Shown here: piece by piece, positions 24,681 to 34,272 of the stretch | Numbering within the stretch: the stretch's first letter is position 1 | Layout: each line of letters opens with the position of its first letter | Source of the DNA: Crocinitomicaceae bacterium | GTDB taxonomy: Bacteria; Bacteroidota; Bacteroidia; Flavobacteriales_G; Salibacteraceae | Length of the DNA stretch: 64,000 bases | Assembly (NCBI GenBank): GCA_002713215.1 | Contig: PAVO01000018.1 | Span: 62,001 to 126,000, forward strand | Direction: 5' to 3' | The notes under the pieces: generated by a model | What the model was told of the DNA's origin: nothing | The model's database searches: none | The model's input: only the letters and a program-made list of their open reading frames with translations | Made by a program: the position numbers and the translations under genes

Positions 24681-27047
24681 ATGACAAAAAGTAAAAATAT
24701 TGGGCCTCTTCAGTTGTTCTCAACTATACTACTTTTATGTACGGTTGCTTCGCTAAAAGCGCAAATTAAAGTATCCGAATATGGCCGATACGATTCAATT
24801 GTAGTTGTCTCTAATTTGGGTGACACCATGGTTAACCCATGGGCCGGAGGAATAAATAATGCCCAATTTACCGAATGGGACTTCAATAAGGATGGCAAAA
24901 AAGACCTCTTTGTTTTTGACAAAGATCATGCTGCCCCGAGGATTTTTGTTAACACGGGCGAAAAAGGTAAACATGCCTATAAGCATGTACCCGAATATGA
25001 ACATCGTTTTCCCAGAATGTGGAATTGGGCATTGATGGTAGACTACGATGGTGATGGGAAAGAAGATCTTTTTACTGCAGCAGAAATTGGCGACATCAGA
25101 GTCTTTAGAAACACGTCTGTTGGTACCGAACCTAAAGACATCACGTTCGAACCCATACTTTTTAAAGATCCATACGATAGCACCAAACGAGTAAAGTACA
25201 TAACAACCAAATTCGATTTGAACCCAGGGTTTATATATACCAACGTGTTTAATTTATCGAGTGATATTCCGGGTATCGTGGATGTAGACCACGATGGTGA
25301 TATGGACATTATTGCATATGGAAGCTCTTCTAATTCTACCTATCTGTATGAAAACACATGCAAGAAGTTATACGGCCATGCCGATAGTCTTCTCTTCGAA
25401 CTAAATGAGCTCTGTTGGGGCAGGTATTCCGAAAACTTTTTTGATTTTCACCTTGATCTGAATGCTTGTAAAGGAAAATCACCTCAGCTAAATCAACATG
25501 GAAGAACAGGAAGCAGGCACGAAGGCTCAACAATCCTTATGCGCGACTTTGACTACAATGGGCAAATTGACATTCTATTGGGTGATGTCTCTTTTAATAA
25601 ACTGGTAATGGGATATAATCATGGTACTTCCAGAGCCGCTAAAATCACGCGACAAGATACAGCATATCCTTCAGACGCACCTTCGAGCACCATTCCTGTT
25701 GACCTTAATAATTTTCCTGCCGCATTTTATGTTGATGCCAACAATGATGGCTCAAACAACCTGGTTGTTTGTCCCAATGCTGTTTCTAATTTTAGTAATT
25801 ACAACAATGTGCACATGTATTCCAATTCAGGAACCACTCAACAGCCTGTTTTCAAATTGGCTCAAAAGGATTTTCTGGTTGGAGAAATGGTTGAAGTAGG
25901 TAGTAACGCTTTTCCTTTACTCATTGATATTGACGGTGACTCGCTTAATGACATTCTGGTGGGTAGTTTTGGCGTTTGGACCCAATCCAGTACACATGAG
26001 AGCCGATTGAGTTACTACAAAAATACCGGAACCAAAACCAATCCAAAGTACAACCTGATAACCCGTGATTATTTGGTACTTCCACAAAGTCAGGATACCG
26101 GCCTATACCCTACATCCGGAGATGTGGATAACGATGGTGACCTGGACTTATTTATAGGTACCGATAGGGGCAACATATTGTTTTACGAAAACCAGGCTGC
26201 TTCTCGTGGCGACTCTGTGATTCTGGTTCATCAACCAACTCCATTCGATACGGTTGTTTTTGGAAAAAGTATTCGACCATACCTCTTTGATATCGATAAT
26301 GATGGAAAGCTGGACTTGTTGGTTGGCTCTCAATTGTCAGGAATTAAGTTTTATAAAAACATTGGTACTAAAGCAACTCCAAACTATAACAATAATAATG
26401 TGACACTTAATTGGGCTGATATATACCATATCAATGAATTGGGATTTGGAAACCTTTCTATAACCATTGCCGATCTGGATACAGCCGGGAAATTGATTGA
26501 CTCCATAACTGACATTAAATCTCAGCGAAATATTTTTGTCGGAACTTCTACTGGTTCTTTGTTTCGATACGTTGGCATTGATTCGACCGGAATCAATCTG
26601 TTGATGCCCAGTCTCGACAGTGTTTATCATTATACAACTGATTTATCAATATCACTTGGTGATATAACCGGAGATGATAAACTTGACTTTATTATTGGAC
26701 AAAAAAGTGGCGGTATAAGTGCACTTTTAAAAGATGGTGGTAACATTGTTCTACCTCCACCCGAAGACACAACGGACACCGTAGGAGTAATCCAATTCAG
26801 TTATAATAATGATGTTAACATCTATCCCAACCCAACAACTGGAAAGATTTATGTTGAATTTGATCCTCAGCAAAAATTGGATACTCCAATCCAAATAAGA
26901 GACCTGTCAGGAAGGGTGGTATTTGTTGGGCCATTAACTGAAGATTCATCCGTTGATCTTTCCGCTTTCCCAACAGGTGTGTATTGGCTAGAAATATCTT
27001 TCGACAATCAAAAACAATTCAAGAAGGTTGTAAAAGTCGATCAATAG
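24681..27047 (+). CDS. FG-GAP/VCBS-repeat protein with T9SS type A sorting tail
   Basis: A 788-residue secreted protein: signal peptide (SLKAQ), then repeated Ca-binding-like blades of the FG-GAP/VCBS type ('DFNKDGKKDLFVFD', 'DYDGDGKEDLFTA', 'DVDHDGDMDIIAYG', 'DFDYNGQIDILLGD', 'DVDNDGDLDLFIGT', 'DIDNDGKLDLLVGS', 'DITGDDKLDFIIG'), which should form an integrin-like beta-propeller. The last ~75 residues (NIYPNPTTGKIYVEF, IRDLSGRVV, LSAFPTGVYWLEI, KKVVKV) are a T9SS type A sorting signal. Probable surface or secreted binding protein. A tandem, damaged copy begins 1 nt after its stop. ATG 24681 is chosen because upstream TTG 24654 precedes the -7 element. Confidence 0.92.
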   Translation: MTKSKNIGPLQLFSTILLLCTVASLKAQIKVSEYGRYDSIVVVSNLGDTMVNPWAGGINNAQFTEWDFNKDGKKDLFVFDKDHAAPRIFVNTGEKGKHAYKHVPEYEHRFPRMWNWALMVDYDGDGKEDLFTAAEIGDIRVFRNTSVGTEPKDITFEPILFKDPYDSTKRVKYITTKFDLNPGFIYTNVFNLSSDIPGIVDVDHDGDMDIIAYGSSSNSTYLYENTCKKLYGHADSLLFELNELCWGRYSENFFDFHLDLNACKGKSPQLNQHGRTGSRHEGSTILMRDFDYNGQIDILLGDVSFNKLVMGYNHGTSRAAKITRQDTAYPSDAPSSTIPVDLNNFPAAFYVDANNDGSNNLVVCPNAVSNFSNYNNVHMYSNSGTTQQPVFKLAQKDFLVGEMVEVGSNAFPLLIDIDGDSLNDILVGSFGVWTQSSTHESRLSYYKNTGTKTNPKYNLITRDYLVLPQSQDTGLYPTSGDVDNDGDLDLFIGTDRGNILFYENQAASRGDSVILVHQPTPFDTVVFGKSIRPYLFDIDNDGKLDLLVGSQLSGIKFYKNIGTKATPNYNNNNVTLNWADIYHINELGFGNLSITIADLDTAGKLIDSITDIKSQRNIFVGTSTGSLFRYVGIDSTGINLLMPSLDSVYHYTTDLSISLGDITGDDKLDFIIGQKSGGISALLKDGGNIVLPPPEDTTDTVGVIQFSYNNDVNIYPNPTTGKIYVEFDPQQKLDTPIQIRDLSGRVVFVGPLTEDSSVDLSAFPTGVYWLEISFDNQKQFKKVVKVDQ

Positions 27048-27048
27048 C

Positions 27049-29342
27049 ATGAGAAATGTAATAGCCGCCATAAGCCTTGCCATTACATTTACTAATCTAT
27101 TCGGGCAACTTAAGCTTGCTGATTACCGAAGGTACGATTCCATCTTAGTCATTCGTAGCGGGGACACCATGCTGAATCCATGGGTTGGCGGTATAAACAA
27201 TGCTCAGTTTAGCGAATGGGACATTAACAAGGATGGTTACATGGATTTATTCGTTTTTGACAAAGATCATTCCTCTCTCAAGGGTATTTATAAATACTCA
27301 TAAACAGGGAAGAAATGCTTACAAGCATTCTCCGGAATATGAATCAAGGTTGCCGGAGATGCAACTCTGGGCCATTATGAAGGATTTTAACAACGACGGT
27401 AAAGAAGATTTATTCACTTCAGCAGAAAACGGTGGAATTCGAGTTTTTAAAAACACTTCCAAGGGCTCCAAAGTTGAAGATATTTCATTTAACCTCATTC
27501 GTTTTAAAGGTACCGGCGCTGACAGTATGAAGCGTGTTGACAAAATAACCACCAAGTATTTTCTAAACCCTGGGTTTTTCTATACTGAAGTATACAACCT
27601 GGCCAATGATATTCCAGGTTTGGTAGATGTGGACCACGATGGAGATTTGGACATTCTATGTTATGGCCTTAATGGTACTGAAGTTAAACTGTTAGAAAAC
27701 ACCTGCATAAAAAAACACGGGCATGCCGATAGCCTGCTCCTGGAATGGACTAATCTATGTTGGGGCAATTATGCAGAATCTGGAGATTCCAGTTCTTTTA
27801 GTTTGACACTAAACGTAAGTTGTAAAGGTGGTTTACCAAATCAACAGTCTGGAAGTCGACATGAAGGAGCTACCATTTTAATGCGCGATTTTGACTGCAA
27901 TGGAAAAATAGACATCCTGGTTGGGGATGTGTCATTTAACAACATGGCTCTAGGTTACAACACCGGGCCGCTTGGGAATGCCAATATCAGCTCACAAGAT
28001 TCAACATTTCCAACATATGACGTTCCTGTTAACATAGATAATTTCCCGGCAGCTTTTTATTTAGACGCTGATAATAACGGAACTAAGAACCTCGTTATGG
28101 CTCCAAACGCGCCTACTAACTTCAGCAATTTTAATAATGTTCATTTGTATAAAAACACAGGTACTACCCAATGCCCTAAATTTAAAATGACCCAAAAGGA
28201 CTTTTTAATTGAAGACATAATTGAGGTGGGAAGCAATGCATACCCTCTTCTCATTGATGTCAATGGAGATTCATTAAATGATCTTTTAATCGGAAATTAC
28301 GGTGTTTGGACCAAGTCCTCTACTTACGAAAGCAAGGTTAGTTATTACAAGAATATTGGCAGCAAAACCAACCCCAAATTTGAGCTAGTTACCAGGGACT
28401 ACATACTGCTTCCAAATAGCCACGAGGTTGGAATATATCCAGCTTCAGGAGATATTGATAATGATGGAGACGTAGACCTAATCCTTGGCACCGACAAAGG
28501 CAATATCAACCGGTGATTCAGCAATATGGGTTCACAAACCGACTTCATTCGATTCTCTGGTTTTTGGGAAAAGCATTCACCCATACCTTTTTGACGTTAA
28601 TAACAATGGAAAGCTTGACTTATTAATAGGTTCTCAACTACGTGGAATTAAACTATTTAAAAATGTAGGCTCTTCAACGATTCCTCACTTTGACACCAAT
28701 AACCTGGTATACAATTGGGCCGGGATTCTACACTCCAATGGTATTGGTAACGGGAACCTGTCCATTGCAATTGCCGATCTAGACACTGCAGGAAAACCAA
28801 TTGACTCAATTACAAACATTAAGGCTCAGCGACATGTTTTTGTTGGAACTTCAAACGGATATCTATTTTCATATTCAGGTCTGGATTCAACCGGATTAAA
28901 TGACATCCATCAAAACCGGGATAGTGTTTATCATTACACTACAGACCTATCAATAGCCTTTAAAGACATTACCGGTGACGACAAACCAGATTTTATTCTT
29001 GGGCAAAAAAGTGGTGGGGTCAGTGTTCTATTAAAAGATCGTGGAGAAATTGTCATACCTCCACCACCAAATCCCAAAAGCATAGAAAGACCTGAGGAAG
29101 AGAGTTCTTTTAATGTCTATCCCAACCCGACCACGGGAAAGATGAATGTTGAACTATTTAACAGTCAAAGCACTGCTTATTCTTTCCAAATTAGGGATTC
29201 ATCCGGCCGCGTTCTTCTGACCGGAAGCACCATTAAAGATGAAGCCCTTGACCTTTCAGCACTCCCAATCGGAGTTTACTGGTTAGAGCTCTCAGTCGAT
29301 TATAAAAAAATGTATCGAAAGGTTGTCAAGGTTGACCCATAG
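27049..29342 (+). pseudogene. Broken tandem paralogue of the FG-GAP T9SS protein
   Basis: Colinear paralogue of the preceding gene, split over three frames. Frame 1 runs from ATG 27049 (signal peptide, blade 1) to 'FDKDHSS', where a stop follows at 27301. The homology continues in another frame (RVFINTHKQGRN). The 10-nt stretch 27271-27280 (tcctctctca) should be 9 nt by comparison with the intact copy, so a +1 insertion in the CT tract explains the shift. The second frame continues to 'LGTDKGNI' and stops at 28516. The third frame resumes at 'TGDSAIWVH' with only 4 nt (28508-28511) where the intact copy has 30, a 26-nt deletion. The T9SS tail at 29100-29342 is intact. Two independent lesions favour a real pseudogene over a single sequencing error. 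Confidence 0.85.
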
Positions 29343-29348
29343 AAGGGC

Positions 29349-29356
29349 TAGATTTG
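29349..29356 (+). promoter_or_regulatory. -7 promoter element TAGATTTG for DAHP synthase
   Basis: Exact TAnnTTTG match. It overlaps the first possible TTG start (29354) of the next gene, which suggests that the TTG at 29375 may be the true start. Confidence 0.45.
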
Positions 29357-30442
29357 CAGGCTAAGCAAAAATCCTTGGAAGCAATCGCCCTAAATAATCT
29401 TGAAAAGCCCATTTTACTTGCCGGGCCATGTAGTGCAGAATCAAAAGAGCAATTGTTACAGGTAGCAACTTCTCTTCAAAATTCTTCAACCATCAATATG
29501 CTCAGGGCTGGAATTTGGAAACCCAGAACCCGACCCAATTCGTTTGAGGGAGTTGGAGAAGAGGGGCTTAAATGGTTAAGTGAAATCCAGTCGGAACTGA
29601 ATCTACCAGTAGTAACTGAAGTTGCTACTGCGCAACATGCTCAAAAAGCACTGGAACATGGAATTAAAAATGTTTGGATCGGTGCAAGAACAACCGTAAA
29701 CCCATTTTCGGTTCAGGAAATTGTTGAAGCTTTAACCGGAGAGGATGTATGCGTTCTGGTTAAGAATCCCATTCACGCCGATATCGATCTTTGGCAAGGA
29801 AGTATAGAGCGGTTCATGAAAGCCGGTATTACCAATTTAGCCGGTGTACATCGTGGGTTTTCTTCATTCCTTAATTCAGAATACCGAAACCTGCCTATGT
29901 GGAACATTCCTATTGAACTCCAGAGAAGGTTTCCTGAACTGCCAATAATTTGTGACCCAAGCCACATTGCCGGCGTCAACAACCTGGTTCCAACAGTAGC
30001 ACAAAAGGCTCTCGATTTGAACATGGCCGGCCTGATGATTGAAGTACATCCAAATCCAAAAGAAGCACTTAGTGATCCCGAACAACAACTCACACCAAAA
30101 GATTATAATGAGTTAATTGCAACCCTGGTTATTCGGGATGCTAAGCCTGAAAGCCAGCTGATTATTAACCAATTGGAAGAGTTGCGAGCTCAAATTGACA
30201 AAGTAGATGAAGATTTGATAAGTACATTGTTATCAAGAATGGATGTAATTAGACAAATTGGCCAATACAAGCACAATAACAACGTATCGGTTCTACAATT
30301 AGAAAGGTGGAACGAAATACTAACGTCAAGAAGCGAACTTGGCAGCAAACTCAATATGGACGATAAATTTATTAAGCGACTGTTCGAGTTGATTCATCAG
30401 GAATCCATTCGAATTCAAACCAATATAAATTCCACTAAATAG
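29354..30442 (+). CDS. Bifunctional DAHP synthase / chorismate mutase type II
   Basis: Fuses the first step of aromatic amino-acid synthesis to chorismate mutase. Residues ~15-265 are a type I beta-class DAHP synthase: LLAGPCSAESKEQ, RAGIWKPRTRPNSFEGVGEEGL, PVVTEVAT, WIGARTT, VKNPIHADIDLW, GVHRGF and ICDPSHIAG. Residues ~275-355 are an AroQ chorismate mutase (LEELRAQIDKVDEDLISTLLSRMDVI broken here into its pattern 'R..ID..D..L...L..R', then IGQYKHNN and LFELIHQESIRIQ). This order is common in Bacteroidota, where the mutase domain may mediate feedback. No ATG exists; TTG 29354 or 29375 are the options. Its last 8 bp overlap the end of convergent hemD. Confidence 0.94.
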   Translation: MQAKQKSLEAIALNNLEKPILLAGPCSAESKEQLLQVATSLQNSSTINMLRAGIWKPRTRPNSFEGVGEEGLKWLSEIQSELNLPVVTEVATAQHAQKALEHGIKNVWIGARTTVNPFSVQEIVEALTGEDVCVLVKNPIHADIDLWQGSIERFMKAGITNLAGVHRGFSSFLNSEYRNLPMWNIPIELQRRFPELPIICDPSHIAGVNNLVPTVAQKALDLNMAGLMIEVHPNPKEALSDPEQQLTPKDYNELIATLVIRDAKPESQLIINQLEELRAQIDKVDEDLISTLLSRMDVIRQIGQYKHNNNVSVLQLERWNEILTSRSELGSKLNMDDKFIKRLFELIHQESIRIQTNINSTK

Positions 30443-31091
30443 AAATGCCATTCACGGCGTCGGCCCAGGCTAATTCCTTATAACTCCATGGAAGGATTGA
30501 ATCAACTCCCTGGTTATCCAGTTCTTGCTTTGTACTTCTTCCTATCGCTATTGCCTTCTGATTTATATTTATTTTGTTTCCTGAATTAAAATATCCAAGG
30601 ACATTCGAGGGACTGGTAAATACAACTACGTCGTAGTTGTCGGAAAGCAGAATGTTAATTGTTTTGGTTTCGTAAATGGGCAAATCAATCACCTGGTTTG
30701 TCGGTAGTTTTTTTTGAATATTTCTCCTCCCGTCAGCAGCCCCGGGAAAAAGTACCTTTTCCTGCCCTACAAGTGAAACGAATTCAAACGCTACTCTTTC
30801 AACCTCGTGAGACCCTGTATAGCTGGAGCTAACATTAAATCTAGCCAACGCTTTTTCTGTTCCAGCACCTAAACAGCCAATTTTTTTATCCGCTACTTCA
30901 TCAGCGGAAATGCAATTAAAAAAATGAATAACCGCATTTGGAGAGCTAAAAAATACCCATTGAAATTCTTTTGGAAGATTAAAAGCAATCGATTCTAATT
31001 GAATAAACGATTGTCCGGCAATCGAGTGGTTTAAGGTAGAAAGTGACCGATAAAAGTCACCCTCCGGATTTAATTCACGCGTGATTAGAAC
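30435..31091 (-). CDS. hemD: Uroporphyrinogen-III synthase, in the -1 frame behind hemC, no own start codon
   Basis: Cyclises hydroxymethylbilane to uroporphyrinogen III. The frame reads V-L-I-T-R-E-L-N-P-E-G-D-F-Y-R from 31091 and runs 218 residues to 30435, the usual length. Family landmarks: WVFFSSPNAVIHFF, KKIGCLGAGTEKALA, 'VLFPGAADGRRNIQKKL', 'YETKTIN', 'DVVVFTSPSNVLGYF', 'AIAIGRSTKQEL'. No ATG, GTG or TTG occurs in the frame between the upstream TAA (about 31112) and a TTG at 30848 in the middle of the protein. The N-terminal half is nevertheless well conserved, so the gene must be expressed another way. It follows the A10 run of hemC in the -1 frame, so a HemC-HemD fusion by frameshift, slippage or a homopolymer miscount is the best explanation. 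Confidence 0.88.
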   Translation of the reverse strand, partial: VLITRELNPEGDFYRSLSTLNHSIAGQSFIQLESIAFNLPKEFQWVFFSSPNAVIHFFNCISADEVADKKIGCLGAGTEKALARFNVSSSYTGSHEVERVAFEFVSLVGQEKVLFPGAADGRRNIQKKLPTNQVIDLPIYETKTINILLSDNYDVVVFTSPSNVLGYFNSGNKININQKAIAIGRSTKQELDNQGVDSILPWSYKELAWADAVNGISI

Positions 31092-31110
31092 TTTTTTTTT
31101 TGCTCCTCCT
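31085..31110 (-). promoter_or_regulatory. hemC-hemD: Candidate frameshift/slippage site at the hemC-hemD junction
   Basis: On the minus strand, AGGAGG (31110-31105) is followed by AGC and ten A (31101-31092), then GTTCTAA. In the hemC frame the end of the run is A-AAA-AAG, the same heptamer as the E. coli dnaX frameshift site, with an internal Shine-Dalgarno-like sequence 7 nt before it and the hemC stop 2 codons after it. A -1 slip continues directly into hemD (K-K-V-L-I-T-R). Transcriptional slippage adding one A would have the same effect. Confidence 0.6.
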
Positions 31111-31987
31111 TAATAATTTGGAGTGCTTCAGAGATTAACTCATCAGGATTTGTATTGGTAAGATGAAATCGATTCACCGGTGAGTTCAAATCCTGGGCAT
31201 AAGATACCCATAGTTTAAATTCATGGTCGTTTGTACAATAAACACCTAACGGCAATTGGCACCCACCTTCGCAGGCCTTTAAAATTCCTCGTTCCACATT
31301 AATTCGTTCTGAAACGTTCGAATCATTCAACTGGCTCACAATACTTATAGTCTCTTGGTCATTCGTACGGGCTTGCCATGCTAGCACTCCCTGAGCCGGA
31401 GCGGGGACGAACTCATGTGGTTCAAGTATTTCAAGGTGAAGATCAGTTACATCAAGCTCTAGTCGCTCAACCCCGGCGCGAGCAAGCATGATTGCATCGT
31501 ACTTTCCTTCACGTAATTTCTCAATTCTGGTAGGAACATTTCCTCTTAACTCAGAAAGTTCAAGATCAGGTCTAAAGAATTTAAGTTGGGATACTCTCCT
31601 GGCCGACGAGGTGCCAACCTTTGCTTTCTCACTAAGGCCAAATCGCTTTTCAGGATCAATGCATTCGTTCCTAATTAGCAATATATCAGAAGGGTTTGCC
31701 CGACTGGAAACTGCTACGATTTTTAACCCTTCCGGTTCTTCCGTTTCCAAATCTTTATGGGAGTGAACCGCCAGGTCTATCTCATTGTTTAGAAGCTTTT
31801 CTTCAATTTCTTTGGTAAAGAAGCCTTTGCCTTCCATTTTGTCAAAACTCAGATGCTGAATTTTATCTCCCTGGGTTTTAATCACAATAATTTCAACCTC
31901 AACTCCGAGGTCTTCAAGAAGCATTTTAGTTTTGTTAGCCTGCCAAAGAGCCAACCTGCTTCCCCGTGTACCAATTCTTATTTTCAA
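31085..31987 (-). CDS. hemC: Hydroxymethylbilane synthase (porphobilinogen deaminase)
   Basis: Polymerises four porphobilinogens into hydroxymethylbilane. Signatures: IGTRGSRLALWQA at the N-terminus, HSHKDLETEEPEGL, GTSSARRVSQL, ELRGNVPTRIEKL, APAQGVLAWQ, and the dipyrromethane-cofactor Cys in CEGGCQLPLGVY. It is 300 residues long with ATG start 7 nt after the hemA stop. The C-terminus reads EEQKKKF; its last codons (CAA AAA AAA AAG TTC TAA) contain an A10 run and the heptamer A-AAA-AAG, where a -1 slip would enter hemD. hemA-hemC-hemD forms one operon. Confidence 0.96.
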   Translation of the reverse strand: MKIRIGTRGSRLALWQANKTKMLLEDLGVEVEIIVIKTQGDKIQHLSFDKMEGKGFFTKEIEEKLLNNEIDLAVHSHKDLETEEPEGLKIVAVSSRANPSDILLIRNECIDPEKRFGLSEKAKVGTSSARRVSQLKFFRPDLELSELRGNVPTRIEKLREGKYDAIMLARAGVERLELDVTDLHLEILEPHEFVPAPAQGVLAWQARTNDQETISIVSQLNDSNVSERINVERGILKACEGGCQLPLGVYCTNDHEFKLWVSYAQDLNSPVNRFHLTNTNPDELISEALQIIKEEQKKKF

Positions 31988-31994
31988 CCTGGGA

Positions 31995-33233
31995 TTATTT
32001 AGATTCGTCTTGCAACAAAATTTCTTTTGCCAACAACATTGGAGTACTCATGTATTTCTTTTCGACAAAAGAAAGAACCTTTTCTAGTGTTTCCCTTGAA
32101 TTAGAATCCAGCTGTGCAATTTCCTTAGCATAAACTATTTCGGTGGCACGCTTTCGAATTTCCTTAACCTGAATAGGCACTTTTCTCATCACAAGCTCTA
32201 CCTGTCGAACTTTATGAAGGCTTTCAAAATCAACAAGCCCCTGCGATATAATAAGCTCACACTTCTCTAGCTCACCTCTTCTTGCCTCAAGATTTCTGGC
32301 CGCAATGTCCTTTAAATTCTCAATTGCTATATATTGTATTCTTGGGTCCGACTGAATATCCTTCGAAACATCACCAGGAACCGCCAGGTCCACAACAGTA
32401 ATTTTATTTGAATTCTGTGGTTCCTTTTTCAAAAGACTATCTAAAATCGTTTTATCGATTATGTGTCCTTCTGAACCAGTACAGGTTACCACAATGTCGG
32501 CTGGTTTATTATGTTCAGAAAGTTTTTCAAGGTCTAACGCTTCTCCTCCAAAACCTTCCTGCATCTTTTTGGCATTGATCAGGGTTCTGTTGTAAATGGT
32601 AAAATCACTATAGCCCACCTTAACCATCTTTTTTGCCATAGCCTGGTTGGTTTTTCCTGAACCAACGAATACGATTTGTGATGTCAATGATGGGTTGAAT
32701 TCCCTTAATTGCCTGAAAGCAAGATTAACTACTGAAACCGGCCGGGTTGCAATATCCGTTTCCGTATAAACCTGCTTAGCCAGTTCTACCGTTTTCTTAT
32801 AGAGGATTCGAATAAAGTCACCTGTAAATCCAAGATCCCTGCAAAAATGGTAGGCATCCCTGAATTGACTTAAGATTTCCCGTTCGCCAATTACCAAAGA
32901 TTCTAACGAAGACGCAACACGAAATGCATGATTAACTCCTTCCAAATGTGAAAATACCCATGCCTTTTCTACTGCATTATTAAGTTGAAATGGAGAAAAA
33001 GAAGGATAAATTTCAGTTAAGATCTCAAACAAAAGCTCAGAAGTCATCTCTTTTTCAGCCCTAAGCCATAATTCTACTCGATTGCAGGTACTTAAAAAGA
33101 GAAACTCGGAGACCTCCAAATCCTTTAATCTGCCAAGTCTACCTGGCTGATTATCAATTGAAATGTGAAAATCTCCAATAAGATCTATTCCAATGTTCTT
33201 GTGATTAAATGATATGCAATGAAATGACTTCAT
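31995..33233 (-). CDS. hemA: Glutamyl-tRNA reductase
   Basis: Reduces Glu-tRNA to glutamate-1-semialdehyde, the entry step of the C5 haem pathway. The N-terminal catalytic domain has the nucleophilic Cys in STCNRVELW and 'HAFRVASSLESLVIGEREILSQ' in pieces SLESLVIGERE and LSQFRDAY. The Rossmann domain follows (IVFVGSGKTNQAMAKKM), then the helical dimerisation domain. About 412 residues. ATG 33233 (M-K-S-F-H-C) is preferred; a TTG at 33245 would add four residues. First gene of hemA-hemC-hemD. The region 33234-33435 contains the divergent promoters; I see only imperfect -7 elements in it. Confidence 0.96.
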   Translation of the reverse strand: MKSFHCISFNHKNIGIDLIGDFHISIDNQPGRLGRLKDLEVSEFLFLSTCNRVELWLRAEKEMTSELLFEILTEIYPSFSPFQLNNAVEKAWVFSHLEGVNHAFRVASSLESLVIGEREILSQFRDAYHFCRDLGFTGDFIRILYKKTVELAKQVYTETDIATRPVSVVNLAFRQLREFNPSLTSQIVFVGSGKTNQAMAKKMVKVGYSDFTIYNRTLINAKKMQEGFGGEALDLEKLSEHNKPADIVVTCTGSEGHIIDKTILDSLLKKEPQNSNKITVVDLAVPGDVSKDIQSDPRIQYIAIENLKDIAARNLEARRGELEKCELIISQGLVDFESLHKVRQVELVMRKVPIQVKEIRKRATEIVYAKEIAQLDSNSRETLEKVLSFVEKKYMSTPMLLAKEILLQDESK

Positions 33234-33435
33234 AGTCCTTAACAAAGGTGCGGCTATGTTGAATTTCGATTGTCACGCTATTGTCATCTAACTCGTATCT
33301 GGAACGATTCTAAATAAAGGCCTTTATTTGCTGTTTTTAACAAATTCAATAGTTCAAAAATTAACCCTTACTTTGTGTCCGCGTTAGAGCGAACGAAATT
33401 TTATTACTTTTATGGTTAAATCAAAAATTTAAGAG

Positions 33436-34251
33436 ATGAAAAAATTATTAATGTTACTGGTTGTTGTTGGAACGGTTGTTTCATTTGAAAGTTGTAAAAA
33501 GGGCTGTACTGATCCTTCGGCAACTAATTACAATGCAGATGCTAAAAAAGATGATGGTTCCTGTGAGTTTGTTACTGCAGATGTTACAAAACCTACTATT
33601 ACAGTTACCTCACCTACAGAAGGGGCAGTAATAAATAAAGGAGATATGCTAACAATCTCAGGTAAAGCAAATGATAATTCTGCGTTAAAATCATTTAGTG
33701 TAAAATTTGAACTTGGACCTGTATTGCTTAAAGATTCCATTACAACTGTAACCGGAACTGAGCATTCGTTTTCACAAACGGTTTCTACAGCAATTATGCC
33801 CGCTGGAGAATACACTTTGACTTTCACATCAACAGATGCGGCAAATAACGTCTCTGATCCTGTAGTGGTAAAAATTACAATTAAGGATTCGGCTCCTTCT
33901 GATACTGAAAAGCCTATGGTAAATGCTATTTCGGTGAAGATTCCTACTAATGGGAAGTTAAACTCTGGTTTCGAAAATACGATTACCATTGATGTGAGTG
34001 ATAATGAGGCATTGGATTTTATAGACGTTGAGATATACAATTTAAATTCAGGTTCTCCTGTTCTGGTTGGATCTGCGAAAGTGGCCAATTCTTCTATTAC
34101 CGATCCTAAATCTTATAAAGGTGATGTTAAAGTAACGATTCAAAATTTAGGTGGAAGTGTTCTTAACTGGCCAGCTGAAATCCTTGTTAAAGCACAAGAT
34201 AAAGCCGGAAATACTGGCGAGAAGAAACAACCAGCAGTACTTGAAAACTAG
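33436..34251 (+). CDS. Lipoprotein with Cys-rich calcium-loop motif and Ig-like/DUF4625-type domain
   Basis: A 271-residue lipoprotein: the signal peptide ends VVSFESC (Cys20). Directly after it comes a short motif, C-T-D-P-S-A-T-N-Y-N-A-D-A, with DDGSC, i.e. 'C.D..A.NYN..A..DDGSC', seen repeatedly in Bacteroidota surface proteins. Then come one or two Ig-like domains ('TITVTSPTEGAVINKGD', 'LTFTSTDAANNVSDPVVVKITIKD', 'DTEKPMVNAISVKIP', 'AEILVKAQDKAGNTGEKK') resembling DUF4625. Surface-exposed; function unknown. It is followed by a strong terminator, so it forms a single-gene transcript. Confidence 0.85.
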   Translation: MKKLLMLLVVVGTVVSFESCKKGCTDPSATNYNADAKKDDGSCEFVTADVTKPTITVTSPTEGAVINKGDMLTISGKANDNSALKSFSVKFELGPVLLKDSITTVTGTEHSFSQTVSTAIMPAGEYTLTFTSTDAANNVSDPVVVKITIKDSAPSDTEKPMVNAISVKIPTNGKLNSGFENTITIDVSDNEALDFIDVEIYNLNSGSPVLVGSAKVANSSITDPKSYKGDVKVTIQNLGGSVLNWPAEILVKAQDKAGNTGEKKQPAVLEN

Positions 34252-34272
34252 AAATACATATTTGATTAATAG

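Noticed and set aside
30435-30848. Treating hemD as a truncated 137-residue gene starting at a TTG
   Set aside because: The upstream 81 codons are open and match the N-terminal half of uroporphyrinogen-III synthase.
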